DNA from: Sulfopaludibacter sp963815475
GTDB lineage: Bacteria > Acidobacteriota > Terriglobia > Bryobacterales > Bryobacteraceae
DNA length: 64,000 nt
Reading direction: 5' to 3'
Assembly (NCBI GenBank): GCA_963815475.1
Contig: CAWFHD010000001.1
Location: 806,001 to 870,000 of the forward strand
Positions 35,881 through 45,547 of this stretch are shown here, one piece after another. The translations under genes and the position numbers were made by a program. The notes beneath the pieces are model-generated. The model was not told the DNA's origin. It saw only the letters and a list, made by a program, of their open reading frames with translations, and did no database searches. Within the stretch, counting starts at the first letter, position 1. Each line of letters begins with the position of its first letter.

Positions 35881-38121
35881 TCAGCCCACCTCCGCGGGCA
35901 TCCGCAGCAGAGGCGCTTCGATTTCCGTGCGCACGGCGCATAACTCGCCAATCAGGTTGGCGGCCCAGCGATAAATGTTCCGCTCCCGCACCACCTCCCT
36001 CATGCGCCGCATGCGCTCTATGCGTTCGCGTGACGGCATTTCGAGCGCGTGCCGAATGGCGTTCGCCAGTTCGCCGGTGTCATATGGATTCACCACCAGA
36101 GCATCGGTCAGTTCATACGAGGCGCCGGCAAACCGGCTGAGAATGAGCGCGCCGCCTTCGTCGTCGCGCGATGCCACAAACTCTTTTGCGACCAGGTTCA
36201 TGCCGTCATGCAGAGAGGTCACCAGGCACAGATCCGCGGCGCGGTACAGCGGCAGAATCTCCTGGTGAGTGTGCTGGCGCGTCAGCAGCACAATGGGTTT
36301 CCATTCGCTGGTCTGAAAACGCCGGTTGATTCGCGCTGCTTCGGTTTCCACCTCCTGAATCAGGTCGTGGTAACGACTGATTTCGGTGCGGCTGGGCGAT
36401 GCCACTTGCACAAACGTGAAGCGTCCACGGTAGGTCGGGCAATTATCCAGGAATGCCTCAATGCCGCGGAAGCGCTCCGGAATGCCCTTCGTATAATCGA
36501 TGCGGTCCACGCCCACTCCGAGGTATGGCACCCGGGCATACTGCGGCAATTCGGCGCGATCCATCGCCGGCAGCATACGATCCGTGGCGACACTGATGGG
36601 ATAAGGGCGAACCAGGGTCAGGTGCCCGGCGCGGTTCACCGCGAACCGCTCGCGCTCGATTCGCGACTCCAGCGCGCGATCCACCGTGTCCAGAAAATTA
36701 TTGCAATGCGCCTGAATGTGGAAGCCGATGAGATCGGCGCCCAACAGACCGTCCAGCAGCTCGCGCTGCCAAGGGCAGATACCGAATGCCTCAGGATTTG
36801 GCCACGGAATGTGCCAGAAGATCGCCACCCGCGCATCGGGACGTCGCTCCTTGATCATGGCTGGCAGCAGCGCGAAGTGATAGTCCTGCAGCAGCACTAC
36901 CGGGTTCTGCTCGGCGGCGATTTCATCCAACAGGGCTTCGGCGAATTTGCGGTTCACCTCGCGGTAGCAGCGCCAATCCTCGGCGCGGAAAATGGGGCGC
37001 GTGTGGGCAATGTGGCACAGCGGCCAAATGCCTTCGTTGGCAAAACCGTAGTAGAACCCGCCCGCCTCTTCGCGCGTCAGCCAGACGCGCCGTAACGAGT
37101 ACTGCGGATCTTCCGGCGGAACCCGCACGTGGTCGAACGCGTCCACGGTGTCGCGGTCGGCGTCACCCGTCCCTTGCGCCACCCAGGTGCCGTCGCAGGC
37201 GCGCAGAATCGGCTCGAGCGCGGTCACCAGGCCGCTGGCCGGCATAACGCTTTCGATGCGGCCGTTGCGGTGTCGATGCTCGTACGGTTCGCGATTGGAA
37301 ACCGCGAACAGACGCGCGCCCCCCAGACGGTTTTCCACGAACACGCGGAGCCGCTCGGTGGTCCACGTGGATTCGGCCGAATCGCGAAGACGCGCCTCGT
37401 GCTGCGCGGCGGCGCGCGCTTCCGAAAGGCTGGACGCTAACTGCGTCACCTCCCGTGCCAGCGGTTCGAACTCCCCGGCAGGGCCAGCGCCGGGCGAAGC
37501 CTTGCCGGTGCGCAGATCGCGCAGCCACTGCGCCATGTGCAGCATGGGCCGGCGCACACTGGAATGCACCAGCAACAGAGTGATGGCGACAATCAGCACG
37601 GTCTGTACCGCCACTCCCAGCATCGCGCGCCGCCATAACGCAGCCGATCGCGACTCGATATACGACACGTCATGGACGATTGCCAGTGCTCCGATCACAT
37701 CCCCGCCGTTACGCAAGGGCAGAGCGGCGATATGCAGCGGCCCGGCATTGGATTGCAGAAACGCCGCGCTCGCCCAGCCGTTGTGTACCGCCTCGATCAC
37801 CGCCGTGGGCTGCCGCTCCAGCAGCGCATCGAGTCCCGTGGTCAGCGCCAGCGGATTGCCGGCAGCATCGTAAGCGGCAATTCCGGCTACCGATTCCCGA
37901 TCCTTGAAACGCTCCACAAGATGCTGCAGCGCATCGTGGGAATGGTTCTCCACCAGCGGCTCAGCCGCACGCGCCAGGCTTTCCCCCAACATCAGCGCCT
38001 GGCGTTCCATGTCGCGCCGCATGACGCGGGTCTGCGCGGTGGTCTGGTAAAAGGCCAGTGCCAACGAAACCGCGGCAACCCCGAAAATGAGCGAAATACT
38101 AAGCCGGGATGTCAGACGCAC
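35881..38121 (-). CDS. otsA: Membrane sensor domain fused to trehalose-6-phosphate synthase (GT20)
   Basis: Makes trehalose 6-phosphate from a nucleotide-glucose donor and glucose 6-phosphate. The 746-residue protein has a transmembrane helix (LSISLIFGVAAVSLALAFY, about 7-25), a periplasmic sensor-like region (about 30-165), a second helix (GVAVQTVLIVAITLLLV, about 172-190), a HAMP-like linker and coiled coil to about 255, then a complete GT20 domain from about 268 (FAVSNREPYEH, HIPWPNPEAF, GVDRIDYTKGIPERFRG, TSLHDGMNLVAKEF). Ordinary OtsA is soluble and about 460 residues. It follows a lipoprotein gene and precedes otsB. The sensor role is inferred. Confidence 0.9.
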   Translation of the reverse strand: MRLTSRLSISLIFGVAAVSLALAFYQTTAQTRVMRRDMERQALMLGESLARAAEPLVENHSHDALQHLVERFKDRESVAGIAAYDAAGNPLALTTGLDALLERQPTAVIEAVHNGWASAAFLQSNAGPLHIAALPLRNGGDVIGALAIVHDVSYIESRSAALWRRAMLGVAVQTVLIVAITLLLVHSSVRRPMLHMAQWLRDLRTGKASPGAGPAGEFEPLAREVTQLASSLSEARAAAQHEARLRDSAESTWTTERLRVFVENRLGGARLFAVSNREPYEHRHRNGRIESVMPASGLVTALEPILRACDGTWVAQGTGDADRDTVDAFDHVRVPPEDPQYSLRRVWLTREEAGGFYYGFANEGIWPLCHIAHTRPIFRAEDWRCYREVNRKFAEALLDEIAAEQNPVVLLQDYHFALLPAMIKERRPDARVAIFWHIPWPNPEAFGICPWQRELLDGLLGADLIGFHIQAHCNNFLDTVDRALESRIERERFAVNRAGHLTLVRPYPISVATDRMLPAMDRAELPQYARVPYLGVGVDRIDYTKGIPERFRGIEAFLDNCPTYRGRFTFVQVASPSRTEISRYHDLIQEVETEAARINRRFQTSEWKPIVLLTRQHTHQEILPLYRAADLCLVTSLHDGMNLVAKEFVASRDDEGGALILSRFAGASYELTDALVVNPYDTGELANAIRHALEMPSRERIERMRRMREVVRERNIYRWAANLIGELCAVRTEIEAPLLRMPAEVG

Positions 38122-38165
38122 AAGTCTCCTCCATAGCGGGCAGCGTGACCATCACCCTTGCTTTC

Positions 38166-38930
38166 TCAAACCCGCCGTAGCTGGAGAGGCGCCCGTAAAC
38201 GGAACACCATCTCGGTCTCCACCGGCAGCCTGACATTTTTCTTGCCCGTGATGAATTCGGTTGTTGCTCCGGCGGCAGCGCCCGCGCCCGCACCAATGAG
38301 GGCTCCCGGGCCGCCTCCGGCAATTGCGCCGATGCCGGCCCCGGTAGCAGAGCCACCGCCGATCAGCGCCAGATTGCGTTTCTTGTGCGATCCGCTCACT
38401 CGCGAATCGGAAGCAGTGGCCACTGCATAGCTAACGCCATGCAGGCGGAACGAACGCAGGCTCACTTGCAGAACAGCGCGGCCTTTAAAGCGGCCGGATT
38501 TTTTCGACGCTGTGACAACGCCGTGGAAAGGCGTGCCTTTCGGGACCAACACGTGGTTGCCTTCCACGATAGGCTCATCCAAAGTCGCCGCGAAGCCCGA
38601 GCCCGCTCGAACATATTTGGTATCGAGCGTCTGTGCCAGGCGAACTCGCACGCGAGTGCCGGCGGGAATCACAAATGCCTGCGCAACCTGGCGCACGGAT
38701 TCCGGAGAAACGGAGGATTCGGGAGAGGCTGAAGGCGCGGCAACCGGCTCCGCGGGATCTGCCGCGGAAGGGAGAGGTTCCGCTGCAACGCTCGACGGCG
38801 CTTCCGCCGGCGGCAATGCCGCCTGGGCGACAGTCGATGGCATCTGGGTCGACACTGCCTGCACGCCCCTCTGCCCGCTGCATCCGGCCAACGTGAGAAT
38901 CATCAAGGCTGCAAGAGCTTGAAGCTTCAT
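38166..38930 (-). CDS. Lipoprotein with glycine-zipper region
   Basis: A 254-residue protein starting MKLQALAALMILTLAGCSGQ, with an LAGC lipobox placing the lipidated Cys at residue 17. A Pro/Ala/Ser-rich segment (about 25-85) is followed by a beta-rich part (VIPAGTRVRVRLAQTLDTKY, ALVPKGTPFHGVV-like), then GGGSATGAGIGAIAGGGPGA, a glycine zipper that could insert in membranes, and a short tail. A start 34 codons upstream is possible but would bury the lipobox. It lies 44 bases ahead of otsA on the same strand. Role unknown. Confidence 0.8.
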   Translation of the reverse strand: MKLQALAALMILTLAGCSGQRGVQAVSTQMPSTVAQAALPPAEAPSSVAAEPLPSAADPAEPVAAPSASPESSVSPESVRQVAQAFVIPAGTRVRVRLAQTLDTKYVRAGSGFAATLDEPIVEGNHVLVPKGTPFHGVVTASKKSGRFKGRAVLQVSLRSFRLHGVSYAVATASDSRVSGSHKKRNLALIGGGSATGAGIGAIAGGGPGALIGAGAGAAAGATTEFITGKKNVRLPVETEMVFRLRAPLQLRRV

Positions 38931-39293
38931 CGGGTCCCTTCCATAAGAATATCCATGCAGCTTGGGGGCCACAGTTGAAAAAGCGCTGTCTTCTGGATTT
39001 AGGCGATGTGCAGCGGGTAAGGGCGTGAACAATTTACCGGTTTTGCGGCACGAAGCGTCCGATATCCGGAGTATCCTCGACCATCTCGGCGAGGTCGCCG
39101 CGCTCCAACTAATGCGCCCCGGACGGGATAGTGATCGTGTTCACGTTCGACACAGGGGAAGAGGTGCACTACAATGAAGCATGGGGTGCATTCCCTCAAA
39201 CTCACGCCCCGGCCTCTTTGGCTCTGACTAGCAGCCCCCATCGTCGCGGCAATTTCTCGTAATCAACCAACAACTGAATAGTAGGAGATGGAA
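38931..39293. other. 363-base gap between divergent genes, no gene supported
   Basis: No convincing coding sequence on either strand: the short open frames lack ribosome-binding sites and family signals. It should hold the promoters of the lipoprotein-otsA-otsB unit (leftward) and the aminotransferase (rightward). Apart from one promoter-like pair I see no strong palindrome. Confidence 0.5.
39146..39175 (+). promoter_or_regulatory. Candidate promoter for the aminotransferase gene
   Basis: TTCGAC (39146-39151) and TACAAT (39170-39175) are 18 bases apart, and predict a leader of about 110 bases before the start at 39294. Confidence 0.35.
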
Positions 39294-40657
39294 ATGGGAC
39301 AGACCTTGAATCAGGTGCGCCCGGACCTTCCGCGCCTGGTGACTTCCCTGCCCGGGCCGCGCGCGCAGGCGTTGATCGAAAGGGATAATCGTGTGTTGTC
39401 GCCCTCCTACACGCGCTGCTATCCACTGGTTTGCGAGCGCGGCGAAGGGGCGATGATCCAGGACGTGGATGGCAATCGCTTTCTGGATTTCAACGCCGGG
39501 ATCGCGGTGGTGGCCACCGGCCATTGCCATCCCAGCGTGGTGGACGCGATTCAGAAACAGGCAGCCCGCCTGATCCACATGTCGGGCACGGATTTCTATT
39601 ACGAAGAGATGGTGGCGCTGGCCGAGAAGCTGGCGGAGATCGCGCCAGGTTCGGTCGCTCGGCGCGTGTCGTTCGGGAACTCCGGCGCGGAGGCCATGGA
39701 AGGCGCCATCAAACTGGCGCGCTACGCCACCGGCCGCGATAAAATCATCGCGTTCTACGGCGGATTCCACGGCCGCACCATGGGCGCCCTTTCGCTCACC
39801 GCGCGCAAGGCCGTGCAGCGCGAAGGATTCGGCCCATTGGTGCCCGGCGTGGTGCACGCTCCCTATCCTTACTGCTATCGCTGCCCCTACGGCAAGGAGC
39901 CCGATAGCTGCGCGGTGGAGTGCGTGAAGTTCATCGAAGAGACGCTGCTGCAAGACGGTGGCTCCGGCCGAAGAAGTGGCCGCCATCGTCGGTGGAGCCG
40001 GTGCAGGGCGAAGGCGGGTACATTGTTCCGCCGCGCAAATTCTTCGACGAGCTGTCGCGCATCGCCGAAACAAAATGATATTCTTCTGATTTTCGACGAA
40101 GTGCAGTCCGGCATGGGCCGCACCGGCAAGATGTGGGCAGCCGATCATTTCGACGCCGTGCCGGACATTCTTGCCGTGGCCAAAGGAATCGCCAGCGGCA
40201 TGCCGCTGGGCGCCACCGTTGCGCGGGCCGAACTGATGACGTGGCCTCCGGGAGCGCACGCTTCCACTTTCGGCGGCAATCCGGTGTGCGCTAGCGGCGG
40301 CGCTGGCTACCATCGCACTGCTGGAAGAGGAGCTGGTGGAAAATGCCGCACGCATGGGAGCGCACCTGATGGACCGCATGCGCGACTGGCCGGCGCGCTT
40401 CCCGATTGTCGGCGACGTCCGCGGGCTCGGATTGATGATCGGCGTGGAACTGGTGAGCGACCAGCAGTCGCGGGAAAAAGCGCCGAGACTGCGCGACCAC
40501 GTGGTGGATCTGGCGTTCGAACGCGGCCTGCTGGTGCTGGGCGCGGGAGACAGTACCATCCGGCTGTGTCCGCCGCTCGTGGTTATCGCGCGACCAGTGC
40601 GACTTCGCGGTTGAGACACTGGAAGAGTGCTTGAGGACGGCGACGCAAAACGGATGA
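39294..40657 (+). CDS. Class III aminotransferase (ornithine/4-aminobutyrate type), five insertions
   Basis: A PLP-dependent omega-aminotransferase. ANIMGDGNRFLDFNAG-like substrate region (DVDGNRFLDFNAGIAVV), FGNSGAEAMEGAIKLAR, FYGGFHGRTMGALSLT, IFDEVQSGMGRTG, and the lysine loop AVAKGIASGMPLGA are present. AGGAG lies six bases before the ATG at 39294; the ATG at 39288 is too close. Extra bases near 39954, 39991 and 40069 scramble about 38 residues but restore frame, hiding the damage; two more lie near 40295 and 40588. Corrected, the reading frame ends ETLEECLRTATQNG with a stop at 40655-40657, overlapping the next start. Substrate within the class III group is uncertain. Confidence 0.85.
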
Positions 40658-41182
40658 AGACACTCGACGTCGGCTGCGGGATTCACAAGCAACCCGGCTC
40701 GATCGGGCTCGACCGCAATCCCGCCAGCCGCGCCGACGTGCTCGCGGACCTGGACCGTTTTCCCTACCCCTTCGCCGACAGCTCCTTCGACCGCCTCACC
40801 GCCATCCACGTCATCGAGCACGTGGACGATGTGATCCGCACCATGGAGGAGTTTCACCGCCTGGTGCGTTCGGGCGGCACGGTGCGCATCGAGACGCCGC
40901 ACTATACCGATTTCAGCTCGTTCTGCGATCCCACCCACAAGCAGCCACCTCAACAGCTTCAGCTTCCGCTATTTCGGCGAAAAGCACGGCGGCTTCGGCT
41001 ATTATTCGCCCATTCGATTTCGTGAGATTTCCGTCAGGCTCAGGCTACTGGCTTTCTGGAGGTGGCTGGGTTTCGAATTCCTGGTCAATCATTTCCCGCG
41101 CTACCGCCGCTTTTGGGAGCATTACCTCTGCTACGTGGTGCGCGGCAAGGCAATGACATTCGAGTTCGAAGTGTTGAAGTGA
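40654..41182 (+). CDS. SAM-dependent methyltransferase, small, one frameshift
   Basis: A class I methyltransferase of about 175 residues after correction. MKTLDVGCGIHKQPGSIGLD is motif I, and FPYPFADSSFDRLTAIHVIEH the acceptor region, similar to glycan- or lipid-linked methyltransferases. One extra base near 40943 shifts frame after CDPTHK; the second part reads YFGEKHGGFGYYSPIRF to VLK. 529 minus 1 bases gives 176 codons. The start overlaps the aminotransferase stop by four bases, and its stop overlaps the yraN start. Confidence 0.8.
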
Positions 41183-41618
41183 TCCAACTGCTTTATCGCG
41201 CAGCCGATGCCCTCAGGCGCCGCTCGCTGCGCGCCAACCATGGCCGCATGGGAGAAGATATGGCCCACCGTTACCTGCGCAGCCACGGCTGCACCGTGGT
41301 GGCGCGCAATTTTCGGGCGCGATCGAGTCCCGGCGAAATCGACTTGGTGGCCTGGCACGGCGAACGCCTGGTCTTTGTCGAGGTGAAGACTCGGTCAACG
41401 GCGACTTCGGCACGCCGGACCGCGCCGTGGATGCGGATAAGCGGGCCGCGCTCGAACGGGCCGCGCGCGAATATGCGCGCCGCGCCAACGTAGGCTGGGA
41501 GAATACACGCTTCGATATCGTGAGCGTGGTGCTGGAGTGTCCTGTGCGGATCGATTGGATGCAGGACGCCTTCGGGCACGGTAACCCCAAACCGACATCT
41601 GACGTGCAGAATTTTTAG
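41179..41618 (+). CDS. yraN: YraN family nuclease-like protein (UPF0102), one frameshift
   Basis: About 146 residues with an endonuclease-like fold. GEDMAHRYLRSHGCTVVARN, SPGEIDLVAW, and LVFVEVKTR (the PD-(D/E)xK-type core with E-V-K) are the family marks; the second half continues with GTPDRAVDADKRAALERAAREYAR. One base is missing near 41394 (a -1 event, unlike most others here). The GTG start overlaps the methyltransferase stop. The family is of unknown function, possibly in Holliday-junction or DNA-repair contexts. Confidence 0.85.
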
Positions 41619-41641
41619 CACTTTGAGCTACAATATCTCTG

Positions 41642-42742
41642 ATGCGCCACCTTGTGTGTTTCGCGCTCTTCACCCTGCCCCTGTTCGCGCAGGAGCCCCC
41701 CGAGCAGCTTCGCGACCGCGCCTCTCGCCTCATGGCACAAGGCAAATACGCCGCCGCCGAACCCATCCTCACCGATGCGCTTGCCGACCAGGAGAAAGCC
41801 TTCGGCCCGGACGATCCACAGCTGGTGGCCACCATCGGCGTGCTCGCCGGGGTCTTCCGCGCCGAAGGTCGCAATCCCGAGGCCGAAAAGCTCGAACTCC
41901 GCTCGCTCGCCATTCGCGAGAAAAGCGGCGGGCCTGACAGCATCGACCTCATCACAGACCTCAAACCGCTCGCCGCGCTCTACACCTCGCACGAGGCCTT
42001 CACCGATGCGGAGCGCGCCCTGCTGCGCATCATCGCCATCCGCCAAAAGGCTAAGGGACCCGACGATCTCGACCTCGCCTCCGACTACGCAGGGCTCGCC
42101 ACGTTTTATATCGACCGCAAGCGCTATCCCGTCGCCGAGCCCAACCTGCGGCGCGCCGCCGCCATCATCGAAAAGCGCCTCGGCATACAGGACGCGTCGC
42201 TCGTGCCCGTGCTCGATGCGCTGGCGACGATCTTCGTGGAGCAGAAAATCTACACGCAGGCCGAGCCGCCTCTGCGGCACATCATTGCCATCGAGGAAGG
42301 CATCTACGGCCCCAATCACTCCAACACGGCCACCTATCTGGACCGGTTGGCCATGCTCTTCTATATGGAGCATCGCTATCCCGATGCCGAACCGCTCTAT
42401 CGCCGCTCGCTCCCCATCTGGGAAGCGACCTTGGGCGGCGACAATATCGAGCTCGCCACTACGCTCGACAATCTGGCCGTAGTGCTGGCCGCACAGGAGA
42501 AGTTCGACCAGGCCGTGCCGCTCTATCAGCGGTCGCTGGCCCTGCGCGAGAAGAACACCGTGCTGAGCATGAACAACCTCGCCTTGGCGCTCGACGGCAA
42601 AGGCGAGGACGCCGCGGCGCAACGGATTTACAAGCGCGCTCTGGCTCTGGCCGACAAGAACCAGGAACTGATCGACCACACGCGCAAGAACTACGACGAG
42701 CTACTCAAGAAAATGAAGAAACAAAGCGCTAACATCAAGTAG
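41642..42742 (+). CDS. Secreted TPR-repeat protein (kinesin-light-chain-like repeats)
   Basis: A 366-residue protein with a signal peptide (RHLVCFALFTLPLFAQ) followed by about seven 42-residue repeats of the TPR_10/12 type, for example YAAAEPILTDALADQEKAFG, YPVAEPNLRRAAAIIEKRLG and YPDAEPLYRRSLPIWEATLG. The stop is two bases before the next start, so the pair is co-transcribed. Likely a periplasmic scaffold; partner unknown. Confidence 0.82.
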   Translation: MRHLVCFALFTLPLFAQEPPEQLRDRASRLMAQGKYAAAEPILTDALADQEKAFGPDDPQLVATIGVLAGVFRAEGRNPEAEKLELRSLAIREKSGGPDSIDLITDLKPLAALYTSHEAFTDAERALLRIIAIRQKAKGPDDLDLASDYAGLATFYIDRKRYPVAEPNLRRAAAIIEKRLGIQDASLVPVLDALATIFVEQKIYTQAEPPLRHIIAIEEGIYGPNHSNTATYLDRLAMLFYMEHRYPDAEPLYRRSLPIWEATLGGDNIELATTLDNLAVVLAAQEKFDQAVPLYQRSLALREKNTVLSMNNLALALDGKGEDAAAQRIYKRALALADKNQELIDHTRKNYDELLKKMKKQSANIK

Positions 42743-42744
42743 CT

Positions 42745-44409
42745 ATGTCACTCCGGACGCTCCTGCTGCTGGCGGCAACTCCGCTCTTCGCGCAGTTCTC
42801 GCAACTGACTGCTACAGACGATGGCAACCAAGTCTATTTCATCTCATCGCTGGCGTTTTACAACGCTCCTGCCGCCCCGGGCGGTTCCTCGATGCTCTAT
42901 CGCATCGGCCCCGATGGCGTCTTCTACGTGGCGGGGATCGGTTATACCAGCATCTCAGGCCCACAAGTGTCGGGCGACGGCAGCGTAACGGGCTTCACGT
43001 ATGTCGGCGATTGCAACGTGAAGTGCGGTCCGGAATCGCAGATCCAATACGCCCACCAAGCCAAACCCCTGGGGTCGGGAAACCTCCAACTCAGCCGCAA
43101 CGGCCGATGGGCGTTGGTGAGCACACTGGACCCTGTCGCGCAGGCCGCCACGTTGATCGACCCCGTAACGAACTTCGCGGCGCAAATCCCCCAGCCGCGC
43201 ATCACGGGGTTGCCCACGCTCGCTTCCGATGGAACGGTCCTGGTGCAGAACGGTGTATGGAACCAGGGCCAGGTGACCGCGATCCCATTCCCTATCGGCC
43301 TCACCTACAATCCGCTCGCGCTCAGCGACAACGCCGCCGTCATCGTGTCATACGCTTATGCGGCGGGACCTGCCGCTTCGAGCACTGGCCAGTTAGTGGC
43401 AACTAATGTCGCCACCGGTAAACCGGCGACGCTCTACCGCTGGACCAGCACCACCTTCGCGACTTTCATGGCGATGTCGAACGATGGAAGGCGCGCCCTC
43501 TATCGCGTGACGCCGCTCGCTTCTGCCGCTGGCACGGCTTACTTAGCCGACACATCGACCGGTCAGAGCGCGCCGATCAACCTTCCCGCGGGCGAACTCG
43601 TGGTCGATGGGACACTCAGCGGCGACGGGAACATCGCGATTCTGGTGACGAGCCTGGGGCGCATCGTCAGGGTGACGCTCGCCACGGGAACGATTGAGCC
43701 GCTTATTCCGCCGACACCGTACATCATGAACGTCTTCGGCGAAGTGGCGATCGGGTCGGTCGTCCATTTCCAGACCACCTACCCCGGAAGCGCTGCGGAT
43801 TGGACCGGCCAGATACTCCTTGGCGGCAAGCCGCTGCCGGTGCTTGGCGTGAAGCCCGGCATAGTGGATGTGCAGATCCCGTGGGAACAGCCGGCAGGCA
43901 TGCAGCAATTGCAGATCGGCCTGCAGTACGGTTCGCCGTTCCAACAGAGCCAGACTATTTATGTAACGCCCATCGTGCCGTTCTTCGAGTCACTCGATCC
44001 CGGCCAGTCGGCCATTTTTCCTTTCAAGATCATCAAGGGCGATTGGAGTGGATACCAGACTACACAGCCGAAGACTGGCGATATCATTTACATGTACATG
44101 ACCGGCCTCGGTCCGGTGGTCAATCCAGTGCAGACCGGTATGCCGGCATCGCTCACCACACCTGACCCGACTCGGAACACTCTGGCCTGCACGTTCACGC
44201 CGCAGACTACGCCCGCGCAAACGCTGTTCGCGGGACTCGCGCCCGGCTCCATCGGAATTTACCAGGTGGCCTTCAGGATGCCGGCCGATCCCAATACGCA
44301 GCCTCTGAACGGAATGGAATGCAGCATTGGCACATCGAGCTTCGGTTTCGCCGTCGGCTTCGGCGGCATCGCCATCGGCACCATTTTCGGCCCTGTGAGC
44401 CTTCCGTAG
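42745..44409 (+). CDS. Secreted protein with a Solibacter-type C-terminal domain
   Basis: A 554-residue exported protein. After MSLRTLLLLAATPLFAQ comes a beta-propeller-like body (about 20-315) with TolB-like blades such as SGDGSVTGFTYVG and SNDGRRALYRV. The C-terminal 230 residues (VFGEVAIGSVVHFQTTYPGS, IVDVQIPWEQPAG, DIIYMYMTGLGPV) resemble the uncharacterised C-terminal domain described from Solibacter (TIGR03437). This is a taxonomic hint. It is in an operon with the TPR gene. Function unknown. Confidence 0.8.
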   Translation: MSLRTLLLLAATPLFAQFSQLTATDDGNQVYFISSLAFYNAPAAPGGSSMLYRIGPDGVFYVAGIGYTSISGPQVSGDGSVTGFTYVGDCNVKCGPESQIQYAHQAKPLGSGNLQLSRNGRWALVSTLDPVAQAATLIDPVTNFAAQIPQPRITGLPTLASDGTVLVQNGVWNQGQVTAIPFPIGLTYNPLALSDNAAVIVSYAYAAGPAASSTGQLVATNVATGKPATLYRWTSTTFATFMAMSNDGRRALYRVTPLASAAGTAYLADTSTGQSAPINLPAGELVVDGTLSGDGNIAILVTSLGRIVRVTLATGTIEPLIPPTPYIMNVFGEVAIGSVVHFQTTYPGSAADWTGQILLGGKPLPVLGVKPGIVDVQIPWEQPAGMQQLQIGLQYGSPFQQSQTIYVTPIVPFFESLDPGQSAIFPFKIIKGDWSGYQTTQPKTGDIIYMYMTGLGPVVNPVQTGMPASLTTPDPTRNTLACTFTPQTTPAQTLFAGLAPGSIGIYQVAFRMPADPNTQPLNGMECSIGTSSFGFAVGFGGIAIGTIFGPVSLP

Positions 44410-44438
44410 AAGCCTTGCTATCATGAAATTCTCCCACC

Positions 44439-45547
44439 ATGATCGTCGAGGCCCACTCTGCACGGTTCGATAGTATTGCTCTCGACAACGGCGCCACGCT
44501 CGCGCCAGTCGAGATCGCGTATGAAACTTACGGCGAGCTGAACGCCCGCAAAACCAACGCCATCCTGGTGGAACACGCCTTCTCGGGCGATGCCCACGCT
44601 GCCGGCATCAGCCCCGTCACCGGCAAGCCGGGCTGGTGGGACAACATGATCGGACCCGGCAAGGCGTTCGATACCAATAAGTATTTCGTCATCAGCTCCA
44701 ACGTGCTCGGCGGATGCCGCGGTAGCACCGGTCCGGCTTCCATCAACCCGGCCACCGGATGTCCGTACGGCATGTCGTTTCCCGTGATCACCATCGGCGA
44801 TATGGTGCGGGCGCAGCGCATGCTCATCGATTCTCTGGGCATCGAGCGGCTGCTCTCGGTTTCGGGCGGCTCCATGGGCGGCATGCAGGCGCTCGAATGG
44901 ACGGTAGCCTGGCCCGATCGCGTGGTTTCCGCCATCCCCGTGGCCACCACCACGCGCCACAGCGCCCAGCAGATCGCCTTCAACGAAGTGGGCCGCCAGG
45001 CCGATGATGGCAGATCCCGATTGGAAGGAAGGCGACTACTACTCCAGCAAGCCGCCCGCGCGCGGCCTGGCCGTGGCCCGCATGGTGGGCCACATCACCT
45101 ACATGAGCGACGAATCCATGCGCGAGAAGTTCGGCCGCCGTCTGCGCGGCAAGGAAAACTTCGGCTTCGGCTTCGACGTGGATTTCGAAGTAGAGAGCTA
45201 TCTGCGCTATCGCGGCAGCGAGTTCGTCAATCGCTTCGATGCCAATTCGTACCTCTATATCACCAAGGCGATGGATTATTTCGATCTCACCAACGGCCGC
45301 GGATCGGTGGCCGCGGCTTTCGAGAAAGTGGGCGCCGCGGTTCCTGGTCATCAGCTTCAGCTCCGATTGGCTCTATCCCAGTTACCAGTCGCAGGAGATT
45401 GTGCGCGCGCTGCGGGCTCGCAACTGCGATGTGGCCTACGTCGAGCTGCAATCGAACTACGGCCACGATTCCTTTCTGGTGGACGTGGCCGAGCAGGCGG
45501 ACCTGGTTCGCGGCTTTCTGGCCAGCACGTTCGAGAAGGCGCAATGA
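44439..45547 (+). CDS. metX: Homoserine O-acetyltransferase, two frameshifts
   Basis: Acetylates (or succinylates) homoserine in methionine biosynthesis. The alpha/beta-hydrolase has APVEIAYETYGELN, EHAFSGDAHAAG, CRGSTGPAS, the nucleophile motif SVSGGSMGGMQALEW, MADPDWKEGDYY and the C-terminal LQSNYGHDSFLVD with the catalytic His. Extra bases at 45003 and 45340 shift frame (+1 each); 1109 minus 2 bases is 369 codons, normal for MetX. The stop overlaps metW by four bases. Acetyl versus succinyl preference is not decided by sequence here. Confidence 0.92.

Noticed and set aside
39228..40619. A 463-residue minus-strand frame antisense to the aminotransferase.
   Set aside because: The opposite strand has clear PLP-enzyme motifs; this frame is open by base composition.
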